A stretch of DNA of 64,000 bases from Gracilariopsis chorda (Eukaryota; Rhodophyta; Florideophyceae; Gracilariales; Gracilariaceae): contig NBIV01000283.1 of the NCBI GenBank assembly GCA_003194525.1, positions 1-64,000 on the forward strand, written 5' to 3'. The translations under genes and the position numbers were made by a program. Positions 42,581 to 53,831 of the stretch are shown one piece after another. A model generated the notes under the pieces. It worked only from the letters and a program-made list of their open reading frames with translations. It was not told the origin of the DNA and did not search any database. Each line of letters starts with the position of its first letter. The first letter of the stretch is position 1.

Positions 42581-43894
42581 ATGTTTCAGCCTTCCACAGT
42601 TATGGGCCCAGGCACAGCGCCCTCTAAACCGCTTGCACCGACTGATCCGCCGATGTTTAACCCAGAAGGCGATCTACAAGAATATCGTCGGGATGTGACT
42701 CGCTGGGGGGAAACCATTCAAGCTGCCGCTGAAAACGGCTCGGACCGCATGTACAAAACAGTGTACGCTACACTTGCACGTCATTTGTACGACCGTGGAC
42801 TACCCCGAGAACAAAAATCTATCGTGGATGAAGCACAGGCCAAAAAAAGCATCGACTACAAGCAGAACGATCAAATTGAAGGAGTTAGGCAGATTGTGCA
42901 GCTTATCGCAATTGACCCACCTATTGCAGTTGTTACTAGGCTGATATCTTCCTTCAATCAGGTCACTCAATGTAAGCGTCGTCGTAATGAGGACCTTAGT
43001 GTTTTTGTCTCACGCTTCCGAGGTTTTGCTTCCGATCATCTGATGTATGTTGGTCTTTCGAAGTCCGCTCAAGTTAGCGAAGTCTTGGCAATCACCCTTC
43101 TGAACAATGCCATGCTTAGCGAGGAAACTCTGACAAACGCCAAGCTTCAGCTTATCTCCTTAGCAGAAGCACGTCAGAGGTCTGAAGGTGAACCCGAATT
43201 ATCAATGTCCAAGTCATCTCACGAATCACTTCTGACGTTTATCTGGGAGATCACTGAATCTTATGGAAACGACGAAGCCATACCACAGCTTTCCGACAAC
43301 GCTAATACCGTTCGTCGCAAGGCCACTGATTTGGTTAACGTTGCTCGTCAACTCATACACTGCAACTCCGAACTGTTCAACTACATAACGGAGATGTTGA
43401 ACCAGCAGTCAATCACTCGTGACATGTTCTCTACCGGCGAACGCTGCAAGCTCAACATTGATGATGCGGTAAAGGTAATAAGGAATCTCACCTTCACTCC
43501 CAAGAAGTCGGAAAAGGCCTACACCAAGGCCGACCTAGAGAACATGGTCGGACAACGGGTCCAACAAGCTCTTGCAGCCTTTCAGAAGCGAAACGAGCCC
43601 AACCGTAGCTCTCGCTCTGCGAAAATGCCTCGCAACAGTGGCAGTAACAATAGCAGACTGCCTCCTAATCGAGTTTTCTCGGGCAAGAGAAACCGACGGG
43701 AGCCCGAATTCTGCTACGACTGTGGTGACCCAGGGCTTTGTCGTGGAGATTCCAAGTGCAAGCGCCCTAGCTTCCTGACCAAGAAGATCAGAAGCGAAGC
43801 AGAACCACGAAGCAATCCTAAGGATACTAAGATGGACAGAAGCAACCGGGCTTTTCTCCAGGGCTCCAACCCCTCACAACGCAGTCATCTCTAA
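42581..43894 (+). other. gag region of the divergent copia element (fossil)
   Basis: An open frame of 437 codons starts from an ATG. A mostly helical capsid-like part (residues about 25-330) is followed by a Lys/Arg/Ser-rich stretch and a Cys cluster near residue 380 (CYDCGDPGLCRGDSKC). The cluster resembles a nucleocapsid zinc-binding knuckle but is not the standard C-x2-C-x4-H-x4-C. Confidence 0.65.
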
Positions 43895-44022
43895 CTGCTG
43901 GGGAAGGAGCCTATTCAGATTTTCTCCCATTCTCCAAAGATCCAAATCCTGTCATCCATCCCGGCTATCCGAAAAGTGTTGGAGGGCTTGACGCTATAGC
44001 TCACCATTGCCTTTCGTTAGGG

Positions 44023-45759
44023 GTGGAGCTCGTCCTTCAACAATTGGATTGCCAGCCCTTCCACCATGACTTTGGAGAGAACTGCGCTGACGCAAGGCGC
44101 ACATTCGCCAGGTGGATCCTTCGTGGTCAAGACGAGAACGACGTTTCATTCTCTATTCGCTTCTACCTCGTAGAGGGCACTTGCCCCATTCTTCTCGGAC
44201 TAGACGTTCTGTCTCATTGCGACATACTTGGGAGCCTAAATAGAATCCAGGTCTCTGTCGATGTCCTCTCTAATGAGAGCCCTGTCATCCTGCCGACGTA
44301 TTATAACGGAACAGACCTGTCGAAGCGCAAACATTTGCTGCTAGTACCATCCAGCAACGCTTCGGTCAAGTCGCTCCTATCCCGTACAAAGACCGCTTCG
44401 TCTCCACGAAAGCTCATCGAAAATGAACAACGTTTCGCTAAGCGTTTCTACCTGTACACCCACTTCCCTCTGAGGGACATGAAGAGAATCTGTAACAGGG
44501 CCGGTGTGCTTACCAGGACCCTCGAGTCTCTATTAACCGACTCGTTCTCATCATGTCAACAATGTGCCTCGACGGGAAGGCCGCTTGCCTCTCCAAAGGT
44601 ATCCTTTGCTCGACTTTTGACGGCTTTCAACGGGCACGTACAAGTAGACTTCATGTTTATCGCCGAATTAGGGAACCTTCCCATCCTCCACATGAAGGAT
44701 GCCGCAACGGGCTTCTCCGCGGTGGCTCTATCGCTCTCGAGGAGGATGAAGGAAGCTTCCAGGAACTTCGTCGTGCACTGGATATCGGTCAACGGGCCCC
44801 CAGCAGAGATCTCCGGGGATCCCGAATTCTTCACAGATGAATTCGCCACCATGTGTGCGTCTCACTCCATCAAGTACTCTGCAAGGCCAGCACGCCGTCA
44901 CAACAAAACGGGAGTAGCCAAATCCTCTCACGAGGCGATTCGATACCTGGCCCAGCGGCTCCTTAAGGACCGCAGGTTCGCTTCGTCTAACAGCTTGCCG
45001 GTGCATTCCGACCAGGAGATCTTGGCTCGCGCCATTTTCTTGAAGAATACGCTGCTTGGCTCCAAATCTCTCTCCTGCTTTGAGCTGGCTCGAGGCTACC
45101 GTCCAGCTCTCTCGGGCCTTGATCAAAGCCCCGTTAGCAAGGAGCTATTAGAGGCTTATCACGAGAAGACCGCTCGCCACGCTCTTCACACCTTCCTGCG
45201 TTCGAAGGATGTGAAAAGTCTCGACCGGACGTTGCTATCTCCTGGAACAGCCGTCTACTTCTTCAAGAAAGGAGCGAAACGATGCCAGTGGTACTCCGGA
45301 TTCGTGAAGGAGGTGCACTTTCACTATGCAATTGTGTCTACTACGAAGAACCTTAAAGGCTTCAGCCACACTGTTGCATATGAAGACTTCCGCCTCAAGC
45401 CACGATCCAACCTCCTCCGTGACATTGAAGAAATAGAACTCGGCTGGCATGAGTTCCCCAAGGAGGAACGGGAGCAACCTCCGCCAGAGTCTCTAACTCT
45501 ACCTGCTCCAAACGACAGTTCAACCAATGAGCTCCTTCAAGTAACGGAGGAGCCGCCGAGCATCTTCCAACACGACGAACGTGGCATTAACGATTTTGCC
45601 GAGTGGAACGACCATCATTCAAGCGTGGCATATCTGACGCAAAACAAGCTCGTGCGCCCAGTCAACTGCCCGTCGAAAGACATTGGAGACTACGCTCTAA
45701 TGAAGAGCCCTTTGCCACAAACTGCTCAGCTAACGTCTGCCAAACAAACAATCCTCTGA
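44023..45759 (+). other. Protease/integrase region of the copia element (fossil)
   Basis: An open frame of 578 codons. The start (LLGLDVLSH, CPILLG) is like the end of a retropepsin fold. Integrase follows: C-x2-C in SCQQCAST, core VQVDFMFIAELG near 44640, then SGDPEFFTDEF near 44820 and a last block around HNKTGVAKSSHEAIRYL. The C-terminal part includes FFKKGAKRCQWYSGFVKEV, an SH3-like fold candidate. Confidence 0.7.
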
Positions 45760-45889
45760 GAGTTATATGAATGCCTAGGGAACGAGCCTCTTACTGAGCA
45801 CAAGCTGCAATGTGCGCCCAGGTGGTTGCTAGACGAGGCTATCGACAAGGAGAAGCAGTCCTACCGCGAGCGTTAGGCCTTCCAGCCTG

Positions 45890-47382
45890 TATCGATACGC
45901 TCTCTGCCGCCATCGGCAAACCTCATCTCGTCACACCACTTCTTTGTCATCAAGCATGACGGCGAGAGTAACACTCTCAAGCTCAAAGGCAGGCTTGTAC
46001 CTCATGGCAACAAGGATAACCAGAAGCACGACCTTCGATCCGATTCTTCAACTGCGCAGTTCCCAACCATCCGTCTCCTACTTTTGCTCGCTTCAATCTT
46101 CCACTTCACACTAGCCTCACTCGATGTTAAATCCGCGTACTTGCAAGCAGGCGAGCTCCACAGAGATGTATATGTCCGCCCGCCGAGAGGCTGGACTCAC
46201 TATACAGATGAAGTGTGGAAACTTCTGGCCCCGGCGTACGGACTAATGGACTCCGGCCGCCTGTGGCAGCTCTGCGTTGAAGAATGGCTCCTTGAGCAAG
46301 GTTTCGCGTCCGTTCCGGGTGTTCCCCAAATCTTTCTCCTGTGGAAAGACTCCGAACTTCAGTTGATGCTCGCCAAGGTTGTCGATGACATGATATTCGC
46401 CGGAAAGCCTTCGGCGCTCACCCATTTCCGGGAAACAATAAGCGCTATGTTCGACGTCGGAAGGTTTACCTCCGGGTCGGATATAGTCTTCAACCGACTG
46501 TTCATTCGCCAACATTCCGACTTCTCCATAAGCGTGTCTATGGAAGAATTTGCGGACTCCATCAAGCCGATTGAGTTGACACACGCGCGTAAAAAGGAAA
46601 ACGACGCCCAATGCACCAAGGAAGAACTACGCCACTTCCAAAGGTTGACAGGGAAGTTGAACTTCCTAGGGCATGGCATCCTTCCTCAAGCATCCCTTGT
46701 TGCTAGGAAGATGAAACAGAACGTGTCACGCCTTCGTGTCTCACACATCCGTCACTTGAACTCTGCTCTAGTTCACGTGAAGTCTTTAAACCCCAAGCTC
46801 ACCTTCCGCTCACTCAGCGAACCATATACTCCCGGCCGAGTCCCGGTCACCATAGCCGCACTCAGCGATGCGTCAAGTGGCACTGGCTCTTATGGGCAAA
46901 CGGGCACACTATGCTGCCTGCTCTTCCATTCGGACGGAAATCTAGTCCAGCACTATGTAGATTGGCATACCTCGAAGCAGCAACGAGTTTCCTTCTCCTC
47001 TGCAGGAGCAGAGATTCTTGCTGCTGCTCACACAGCGGACAGGGCCATTCACCTAGCACAGGTACTCTCGTCTGTCATGAGTTCGAATAGTGAAACCACT
47101 AGACCCATGCTGCAACTGTTGGTGGACTCGCACGGATTGTTCTCAACGATATCTACCCTCCACGAACAAAAGGATTATCGCTTGAGACCAACAGTCGCCC
47201 GCCTGCGAGACTCGTTCGAATCGAACGAGATCAACAAGCTAAGTTGGATACCAGGTCCACTTCACCTTGCAGACGCGTTGACGAAAATCAATCCTCATGA
47301 GTTCAAGATGCTCAACAAATCTATGAACGATGGTGCACTTCCCGATAGTTTGGTCAAGTTTATCGAGGTCCCGCAAGTTTAA
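45890..47382 (+). other. Reverse transcriptase and RNase H region of the copia element (fossil)
   Basis: FVIKHDGESNTLKLKGRLVP near 45945 is the usual copia entry to reverse transcriptase. SLDVKSAYLQAG (about 46120), YGLMDSGRLW and VDDMIFAG (about 46390) are its core. RNase H blocks AALSDASSGTG (46855) and SSAGAEILAAA (47000), and the closing LADALTKINP (47270), complete pol. Confidence 0.85.
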
Positions 47383-47399
47383 AAGTCCTATATGTTTCG

Positions 47400-48569
47400 T
47401 CATTGCAAGTTGTTGTAACCTCCCTCGCCCAACCCTACCTTTCGTCGTTTGCAATGACGACGTTTCGACGAACATCGGTTTCCTTCACTGGATCGACGCA
47501 GCTCTTCCACTTTGCGGACCTCCATCACACGTTCAAATCCATCGGCACTACCAACACAGCATCTCAGGGCTTTCACGCTCAAGCTCATTGGAAACTGCTC
47601 GACAGAATCCAAAATCATGCGCCGCGTCGCGTCAACGCATACAACATGATCCACGTTTCGCGCGCGCAGCCTCACAAGAAAGACACCACTTGATTGGGCT
47701 ACCAACCATTCAACCTTACTCTCACAATGTTTAGCGCCAAAGCGGACACGATTAGAAATCACCCACTTTGCGTGCGTGTTAGTCCATTGTGCAGCGCTTA
47801 CAAAAGACAAAATCGGTGGTAGAGCCTCTTTGAGCATCACTTCCGTTGCATACTTCTCGCTAATCACAAGCGCAATCGCGTTACAAAGTGACGCTTGTAA
47901 GCACAACACCTTTGTGTTGCAAATTAGCATTCGATCCTCTTTCAGTAGAAATGGATCTGTGTCTGGAGTTGCAGCGCGAGCACCAGGACTCGACACACGC
48001 ACAGGTACAAAAGGGTGCTGCAAGCAATATTCATCCAAAGCTTCAATTGCCCTAGGAACCGCTCGAGGCACAATCTGGTTCGCGTCGGTCAATGAGTCAT
48101 ACTGCAGCGAAAACTGTGTACCACCTTTCCAGATCCCGGCCTGACGAAGCGCGTTGCACAAACTTGGCCCATCCAGCGTGTGCAGCCGTACTTCATGCCA
48201 ACCCCAATGCGGTTCGTCGTGATTGCGTGTATAATACGCAGGGCCTTGAACGCAACGCACTCCTTGAGCCGATCGGAGAATAGTGTCGTGCGGAACAAAA
48301 ACAACAGCGTCCACACTCCATTCTTCCCCACTAACCTCATCGTGACACAAGCCCCAACGCAACGCCGTTTCGTGATCTAAGGACGCATTTGGGCGTGTCA
48401 CACACCAGTTAAGTATGGCCCTCCCTGCTGTAGTCAGCAGATTTGCCTGCCTCACAACCCGATGCCGACCATCGACATGTTCCAAAAGTAATCGCACACG
48501 CCCACGATCGTCACTCCTAGTGACTGACAAGATTTCCGCCACAGTCCATTCACAACCACCCTGTTCTGC
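47400..48569 (-). other. Long antisense frame behind copia pol; chromo-like head, papain-like Cys/His pattern
   Basis: An uninterrupted frame of about 390 codons on minus ends 18 bp from the end of the copia pol, tail-to-tail. The first 50 residues (EWTVAEILSVTRSDDRGRVRL) resemble a chromo/SH3-like barrel. Residues counted from 48542: CLQASLCNAIA (Gln216, Cys220), then DHVVCVDATRRMILDS (His299, Asp304). That order (Gln, Cys, His, Asp) recalls papain-fold cysteine peptidases. The tail is basic (CSSKRRHCKRRK), like a nuclear signal. I do not recognise the family, the start is not resolved, and I cannot tell whether it is an accessory gene of the copia element or belongs to another element. The peptidase reading is inference from motif order only. 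Confidence 0.45.
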
Positions 48570-48918
48570 TCACCAACAGCCCTGCGCCGTGCGCGTGCCG
48601 CGCGTGGCTGATTTGTTGCTGTGCGCGGTGCCGCACAGCAAGGCGCGCCACCAATGCACCCATCCACGCGTTACACGTGTTCGCGCTGTTCGGGTGTGCT
48701 GCACTAACGCACCGGCTTTGCGTACAGCGCGGCGAATGGTCGCGAAGTGGCCAATCAGCGGTCGTTATCCGCGGCATGAGTGTGATCGTGGACTGTTTGC
48801 TGTAGCCAATCACAGGCCTGTAAATGCAGATAGCGTGACAGAATGTACTTTGCAGCAGTTGCCCAAAATCAGCAATATGATTCGCTACTATCAGTAGCAT
48901 CACTGCCAGCTAGAAGCC
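48570..48918. promoter_or_regulatory. Possible promoter region of the antisense frame
   Basis: A GC-rich stretch contains two CCAAT boxes in similar context (GGCCAATCAGCGG near 48748 and AGCCAATCACAGG near 48804), upstream of the minus-strand frame. No TATA box is obvious. The call rests on the paired CCAAT motifs only. Confidence 0.3.
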
Positions 48919-49254
48919 GTGCAAGATAGAGAGGGAAAAGTAGCGAAAGAAATAATTCGCCGAGAAAAGGTAAGGACAAAGAATGCATATGAAGACTTCG
49001 AAGAAAAGGCTCAAAATGCCGAACAAACGGCAGGTGAAGCAATCAATCACGCATTTACCTTGAATGAATTCGCTCGACTTTTCTTATTGCTTCGTAACAA
49101 TGAGCGCGCTCGTTCTGGATTATCTACCGCAATTGACGCAGAGCTGTCACAAATGCAGCTACACGCTCATGTAATAAGGGAATCATTTTGGACCGTCGTT
49201 GAACAGCGCATGAGTGATGAACATGTAGATACTACGGAAGACTTTCGTGTTTGA
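48919..49254 (+). pseudogene. Charged helical open frame, possible DNA-transposon accessory fragment
   Basis: A 111-codon plus-strand frame without an early ATG. The first third is Lys/Glu-rich and likely coiled coil (EKVRTKNAYEDFEEKAQNAEQTAGE). Then comes FARLFLLLRNNERARSGLSTAID. After the stop the same style of sequence continues in phase (VLKNHFNNVKNLFIIL, RWCASGQN) up to the left LTR of the copia element. It resembles SANT/MYB-type accessory proteins of DNA transposons, but the match is loose. Confidence 0.28.
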
Positions 49255-49446
49255 ATTGATGAAGTTGATTCGAACAGGCGTCCAATTCTTTTTCGAACCG
49301 CTGCTGTTCTAAAAAACCATTTTAACAATGTTAAAAACTTGTTTATAATACTTCGCTAGCGATGGTGTGCATCTGGTCAAAATGGTGGTTCGCGGGATCC
49401 AGATCATCTGCAACACACAAGAAGTTGAGATCTGACTGCTTATTCT

Positions 49447-49717
49447 TGTTGAGTGGTTGGGTGAATCTCATCAGCTCTTTCAGCTGCGGAGACTCCTTTA
49501 CTCTTTATATAGATTGTAACTGCGTAAAAACCTGCGAAAATCACAGTACGTATGTCTATTGTAGTCTAACGAGCAGGGGACCACAAACCCAAGATAGTAT
49601 ATCAATACGTAGGTTCTGACACCTCACAAGAGGTATCGGGCAAAGGGACTCACGTAACTACCTTACGTGAGTCCTAGACCTGTAGGTAATGGCATCACGA
49701 TTGCATGTTCCTCATCA
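49447..49717 (-). repeat. 3' LTR of the copia element
   Basis: 271 bp, matching 53832-54102 with about 7 substitutions and no length change. It contains a TATATA-type box and a short inverted repeat ACTCACGTAA...TTACGTGAGT near its end. Confidence 0.95.
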
Positions 49718-52700
49718 CCCTTCCCATGCCATTGTTACTCCTGATCAGTCCAAACTTTGTCGACAACCGACGAAAGCGGTCTACACTCAGCGCTTTGGTG
49801 AATATATCTGCAAGCATTGCGTCAGTGGTGCAATACTTCAAAATGGCCTCTCCTGATTCAATTGCCTGAACCACGAAATGATATTTGAGCTCAATGTGTT
49901 TTGCTCTTCGCGTTGCATGACTCCAATCCAGTACCCCTGTGTTGTCTTCATAAACAGTAGATGGAACTGCCAGGTCAAGCATACAAATTTCACGCAGCAA
50001 GTTACGCGCCCATTTCACTTCCTTCAGACATTCACATAGAGAAACGTACTCCGCTTCTGTCGTAGAGGTGGCAATACAGCTCTGCTTCAGTGTGCGCCAG
50101 CCTACTGCATTGCCTAGGACAAAAAGACAAAAGCCACTTGTAGAATTCCTGTCCAAGTCATCCCCAGCCCAGTCGGCATCTGTATAAGCCATCAAAACAT
50201 TCTCCATTCCATGCGCTGGCCTTCTGTACCTAAGACATAAACTTAGAGTTCCGTTTAAGTACCTCAGAATCCTCTTGACTGCCTTCCAATGATATAATGT
50301 CGGCGTGGCCTGAGCGCGCGATAAGATGTTCACGGCAGCACATATATCAGGTCTCGTGCGTGTCGAGAGGTAGAGCAAAGAGCCGATAGCATCCGGATAC
50401 AATGTTTTCGATGTCATCGGTTCTGCGTTCAGTGCATCAGATGGCTTGTAGCTTGTTGTCATCGGTGTGGGGACAGGGCTCGACTGTGACATATTAAACC
50501 TGTCCAGTATCCTTGCAACCATTGGCTGCTTTTGCAGAATGAGTCCTCCTACTTCCCTCTGTATGTAGACACCAAGAAAACTGTTCGAGCAAAACAATTC
50601 CTTCATTTCGAACTCTTTACCCAGTATCTTCTTAACATTCTTGATCAGGTTCGCACTATTGCCGATTAGCAGAAGGTCGTCCACGTAGAGGAGAAGCCAC
50701 AAGGTGCTGCCATCCTTCTTAATGTAGAAAAAACAAGGGTCAGAAAGGCATTGCTGAAATCCCAATGCCAGTAATCTCTGCGTGAACAATTGACTCCAGA
50801 TCGAGTTGGACTGTTTGAGACCGTATATAGATCGGTTTAGCTTGAGGACTTCGTGCTCTGCCAGGCCTATATCTAATCCAGATGGTGGAGCCATATAGAC
50901 TGGGTTTGTATCATCGATACGTCCATTCAGGAAAGCACACTTGACGTCCAGTTGGTGTATCTCAAAGTTGTATACACATGCTAGCGCAAGGGCGATTCGG
51001 ACTGTGGAAAAGTCAACGACAGGTGAGTATATGTTTTCCACATGGCCCTGTTGGCATCCCTTGGCAACCAGCCGTGCTTTGTACCTTGATACTGTACCAT
51101 CATCGTTCAACTTTGTCGCAAAGACGAGTTTAGATGCCAGGACTTGAGAATTCGGTGGCCTCTGTACCACATCCCATGTGTTCATAGACATGAGGGATGC
51201 TAGTTCTTCCTTGATTGCCCCTTCCCAATGTTCCCAGTCCCAGGATTTCCTGGCTTCATCGAGGTCTGCAGGTAATCTTGTTGGTTTCTGAACTAGGCTG
51301 ACATGGCTGCTGTGTTGCATATCTGAAAAGCGTTCTGGAGGCTTTCTTCTTCGCTCGGGATAGCGTCTAATGGGATAGTGGGTAAGGAATTCCTGCATGC
51401 TGGAGCTAATTGAGCCAGCTTCTGCATCTTCCACATTATCGGAGTCGATGCCTTCATCTGAATTTGCTTCTGCGAGTAGTTCATCAGAGCCCGTTGGGTT
51501 TCCAACTGAACCCACATGATCAACGGCGGTCTCATTAGCGCCATTATGCTCACTATCTTGCGCATCAGTGAGCACCTGGTCTTCATCTAGGCCAAGGTCT
51601 GGTGCCGGGTTGCCTCCGACCTCATCCAGGGTATTCTCTCTTCCACTTTCTCTTCCCGAGGAAAATAAAAGCCTCCCAGGGAAGACGTCTTCATTGATGG
51701 TCACATGTCTGGCAAACGTCACTTCTCTCCGTTCAATGTCATACACTCGGTAGTTTAGATGTGGCAGGGACCTGAGTAGAATCCCACGTCGTGCCTTCTT
51801 TTCCAGCTTCTTTCTCTTTGCAACATGTATCCAGACTTCACAGCCGAATGTCCTCAAGGACTCAAGGTTTGGGACGGTTCCTGTGAGGACTTGATGTGGT
51901 GTCATGTCATTATTGGCGTCACAGCTGATGGTGTTCATTATCCTTGTAGCAGTGACAACAGCTTCTGCCCAGAACCTATGCGGAAGTCCAGCGTGGCGCA
52001 ACATGGACCGTGCCATTTCCATCACTGAACGATTGAACCGCTCAGCTACTCCGTTCTGTTGGGGAGTATACGGGGCACTTGCTTCCCAATCTATGCCTTC
52101 AGTAGACAAGTACTTCCGGAGCGCAATGTATTCTTTTGCATTGTCGGAGTAAACCAGTTTGATTTTCTTCTCAGCCTGTCTTTCAAACTTTGCTTGGAAG
52201 CATCTGAACTGCTGTGTGAGTTCCGATCGTCTACTTAGAAGTCTAATGTCCTTGTATCTTGATCTTTTGTCGATAAAAGAGACAAAGTACTTCTTTCCTC
52301 CAATACTCAGAGTACTGAAAGGACCAAAAATGTCTGAGAATATGATATCTCCGACATTACAAGAGTCATTGGCGCTTCGGCTTGGCAGAGTACAGCGGAC
52401 CATTTTGCCTTCTAGACATGGCGTGCAGCGTAATCCAGACTCTGGACCCTTTGTTAGGTCTAGCCCAATTACCGCAGTACTGTTGGACATTTGCCTTATC
52501 CGACTTCTGCCAATGTGGCCAAGTCTCTCGTGCCATAACTGGATACCCTTCGCATTCTGGGCTACGTACGCTCGTTCGCTGCTCAGGTGAGCATGGATTA
52601 CATACATCCCTTCACAGGCTTCAGCTGTTACCCTCTTATTCCCCATATCTATCGTGCATCCCGATGTATCAAATCGGATGCGGTGTCCTATGGCAATTAG

Positions 52701-53771
52701 CTTTGAACACGAGATCAGGTTGCAGTCCAGTTCATCGGCGAACAGCACACCATCAAGTGTTAGATACGCAATACGTCCTCGTGGTTGGATCAAACTCAAT
52801 ACAACTCGTCCTTCACTCTTAGCTTGTACACGCCTTCCATCTCCAAGGGAAATGGTCCTAGGCTGTACTGGAGTAAACGATTGCGATAGAACATGACTCC
52901 CAACCATATGGCACGTAGCGCCTGAATCAATCAAGAAGCGATAACCTGGGTCACTAAGAGCGAGGAGAGCATGATGAACGCTTGTGCCACTACCACCTTC
53001 TCTTTGATTTTGATTCCGTGAGCGGCAGTTGCGTTTGTAATGGCCCTTCTTTCCGCACAGGAAACCACGGCCCTTGACTTTTGCTTTCAGGTCACGTTCG
53101 GTTTCTACGTGTTCATCGGGTGGCACTGATGTTCCAGTTGTTGCCTCAATTGCTCGAGTATCGTACTCCTGCAGGAGCCTCGCAGTAACCTTATCCCAAG
53201 TAAGCTCAGTGTCTGACATCGTTTGCAACGCAGATATCACAGGTCCAAACGCACTGTCACCCGTGGAGCCAAAGCTTGAGAAGAGGATGGCAATCTGCAT
53301 GCTTTCCTCGAGAGGACTTCCCATCCCATCAAGACGAGCAAACACGGATTCCATCTCATCTACATAGTCAGACATGGGCTTGCCCTCGTTATAGCGGAAT
53401 TGGTGTAGTCTGGTTTGAAGCTGTATTCTCGTTGCTGCGTTCTCAGTTGCATAACGCTCACGGAGCTTTCTGTACATAACGAATGGTTTTTGTCTCTCCG
53501 AAGCAATTGCTCTCAAGGGCTTGTCACCAAGAGACTGTACAAGGTACATCCTTGCCTTCAATACTCTTTGCTTCATTTCCGTATTAATTGCATCAATACC
53601 TTCCGTACCAATCACATCATCAACCACGACGTGAAGCAAATCCTTAGATTCTAACAGCGCTTCAATTCGCATGGTGCAAAGAGCAAAATCTTCATCCCGA
53701 CGAGCGCAGAAGCGCGGAAGCTTTTTGTACGTGTCTTCTTCCATTGTCAACGTGATTAGAACAGTACTCAA
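49695..53771 (-). CDS. Copia gag-pol polyprotein
   Basis: An open frame of 1358 codons. From the N-terminus: Gag of the copia type (about 1-230), zinc knuckle CGKKGHYKRNC (about 240), retropepsin (FLIDSGATCHMVGSH, about 280), pre-integrase zinc domain (LWHERLGHIGRSRIRQM, about 415), integrase core (FSDIFGPFSTLSIGGKKYF ... PYTPQQNGVAERFNRS, about 480-590), reverse transcriptase (AFLNGRIDD, LLLYVDDLLLIGN, about 900-1100) and RNase H (AYTDADWAGDDLDRNS ... TEAEYVSLCE ... DIFTKAL, about 1220-1330). This is the standard order and a standard length. The product forms virus-like particles, copies the element RNA and inserts the DNA. Its last codons run into the 3' LTR, as in several compact copia elements. 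Confidence 0.93.
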   Translation of the reverse strand: MSTVLITLTMEEDTYKKLPRFCARRDEDFALCTMRIEALLESKDLLHVVVDDVIGTEGIDAINTEMKQRVLKARMYLVQSLGDKPLRAIASERQKPFVMYRKLRERYATENAATRIQLQTRLHQFRYNEGKPMSDYVDEMESVFARLDGMGSPLEESMQIAILFSSFGSTGDSAFGPVISALQTMSDTELTWDKVTARLLQEYDTRAIEATTGTSVPPDEHVETERDLKAKVKGRGFLCGKKGHYKRNCRSRNQNQREGGSGTSVHHALLALSDPGYRFLIDSGATCHMVGSHVLSQSFTPVQPRTISLGDGRRVQAKSEGRVVLSLIQPRGRIAYLTLDGVLFADELDCNLISCSKLIAIGHRIRFDTSGCTIDMGNKRVTAEACEGMYVIHAHLSSERAYVAQNAKGIQLWHERLGHIGRSRIRQMSNSTAVIGLDLTKGPESGLRCTPCLEGKMVRCTLPSRSANDSCNVGDIIFSDIFGPFSTLSIGGKKYFVSFIDKRSRYKDIRLLSRRSELTQQFRCFQAKFERQAEKKIKLVYSDNAKEYIALRKYLSTEGIDWEASAPYTPQQNGVAERFNRSVMEMARSMLRHAGLPHRFWAEAVVTATRIMNTISCDANNDMTPHQVLTGTVPNLESLRTFGCEVWIHVAKRKKLEKKARRGILLRSLPHLNYRVYDIERREVTFARHVTINEDVFPGRLLFSSGRESGRENTLDEVGGNPAPDLGLDEDQVLTDAQDSEHNGANETAVDHVGSVGNPTGSDELLAEANSDEGIDSDNVEDAEAGSISSSMQEFLTHYPIRRYPERRRKPPERFSDMQHSSHVSLVQKPTRLPADLDEARKSWDWEHWEGAIKEELASLMSMNTWDVVQRPPNSQVLASKLVFATKLNDDGTVSRYKARLVAKGCQQGHVENIYSPVVDFSTVRIALALACVYNFEIHQLDVKCAFLNGRIDDTNPVYMAPPSGLDIGLAEHEVLKLNRSIYGLKQSNSIWSQLFTQRLLALGFQQCLSDPCFFYIKKDGSTLWLLLYVDDLLLIGNSANLIKNVKKILGKEFEMKELFCSNSFLGVYIQREVGGLILQKQPMVARILDRFNMSQSSPVPTPMTTSYKPSDALNAEPMTSKTLYPDAIGSLLYLSTRTRPDICAAVNILSRAQATPTLYHWKAVKRILRYLNGTLSLCLRYRRPAHGMENVLMAYTDADWAGDDLDRNSTSGFCLFVLGNAVGWRTLKQSCIATSTTEAEYVSLCECLKEVKWARNLLREICMLDLAVPSTVYEDNTGVLDWSHATRRAKHIELKYHFVVQAIESGEAILKYCTTDAMLADIFTKALSVDRFRRLSTKFGLIRSNNGMGRVMRNMQS
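49718..49730 (-). promoter_or_regulatory. Polypurine tract
   Basis: On the minus strand the bases directly before the 3' LTR read GGGAAGGG, the position and composition expected of the plus-strand priming site. Confidence 0.7.
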
Positions 53772-53815
53772 GCGTTAGAAGCTCAGTGATGGTCTACGGT
53801 AGCGGCTTTCTTTAG

Positions 53816-53830
53816 CCGGCGATGCTACCA
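53816..53830 (-). promoter_or_regulatory. Primer-binding site
   Basis: On minus, one base after the 5' LTR, the sequence TGGTAGCATCGCCGG starts with TGG, as expected for pairing with the CCA end of a tRNA. It resembles the initiator-Met site of other copia elements at its first bases (TGGTA). The exact tRNA is not settled. Confidence 0.65.
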
Positions 53831-53831
53831 T

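Larger units (their letters stand above)
42581..47382 (+). mobile_element. Ty1/copia-type LTR retrotransposon, broken
   Basis: On plus, in order: a long gag, protease/integrase, reverse transcriptase and RNase H. Integrase before reverse transcriptase defines the Ty1/copia order. Three long frames survive with only about two breaks between gag and the end of pol. No LTR pair could be confirmed. Sequence blocks depart from the usual plant-type copia (SLDVKSAYLQAG, VVDDMIFAG), so this is a divergent lineage and unlike the copia element at 49447-54102. Confidence 0.82.

Noticed and set aside
47400-48569. Adenovirus/Polinton-type cysteine protease
   Set aside because: That family has His before Cys. 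Here Cys comes before His, and no capsid, polymerase B or packaging ATPase is nearby.
52159-52822. Plus-strand frames of up to 146 codons inside the copia element
   Set aside because: They are shadows of the long minus-strand gag-pol frame.
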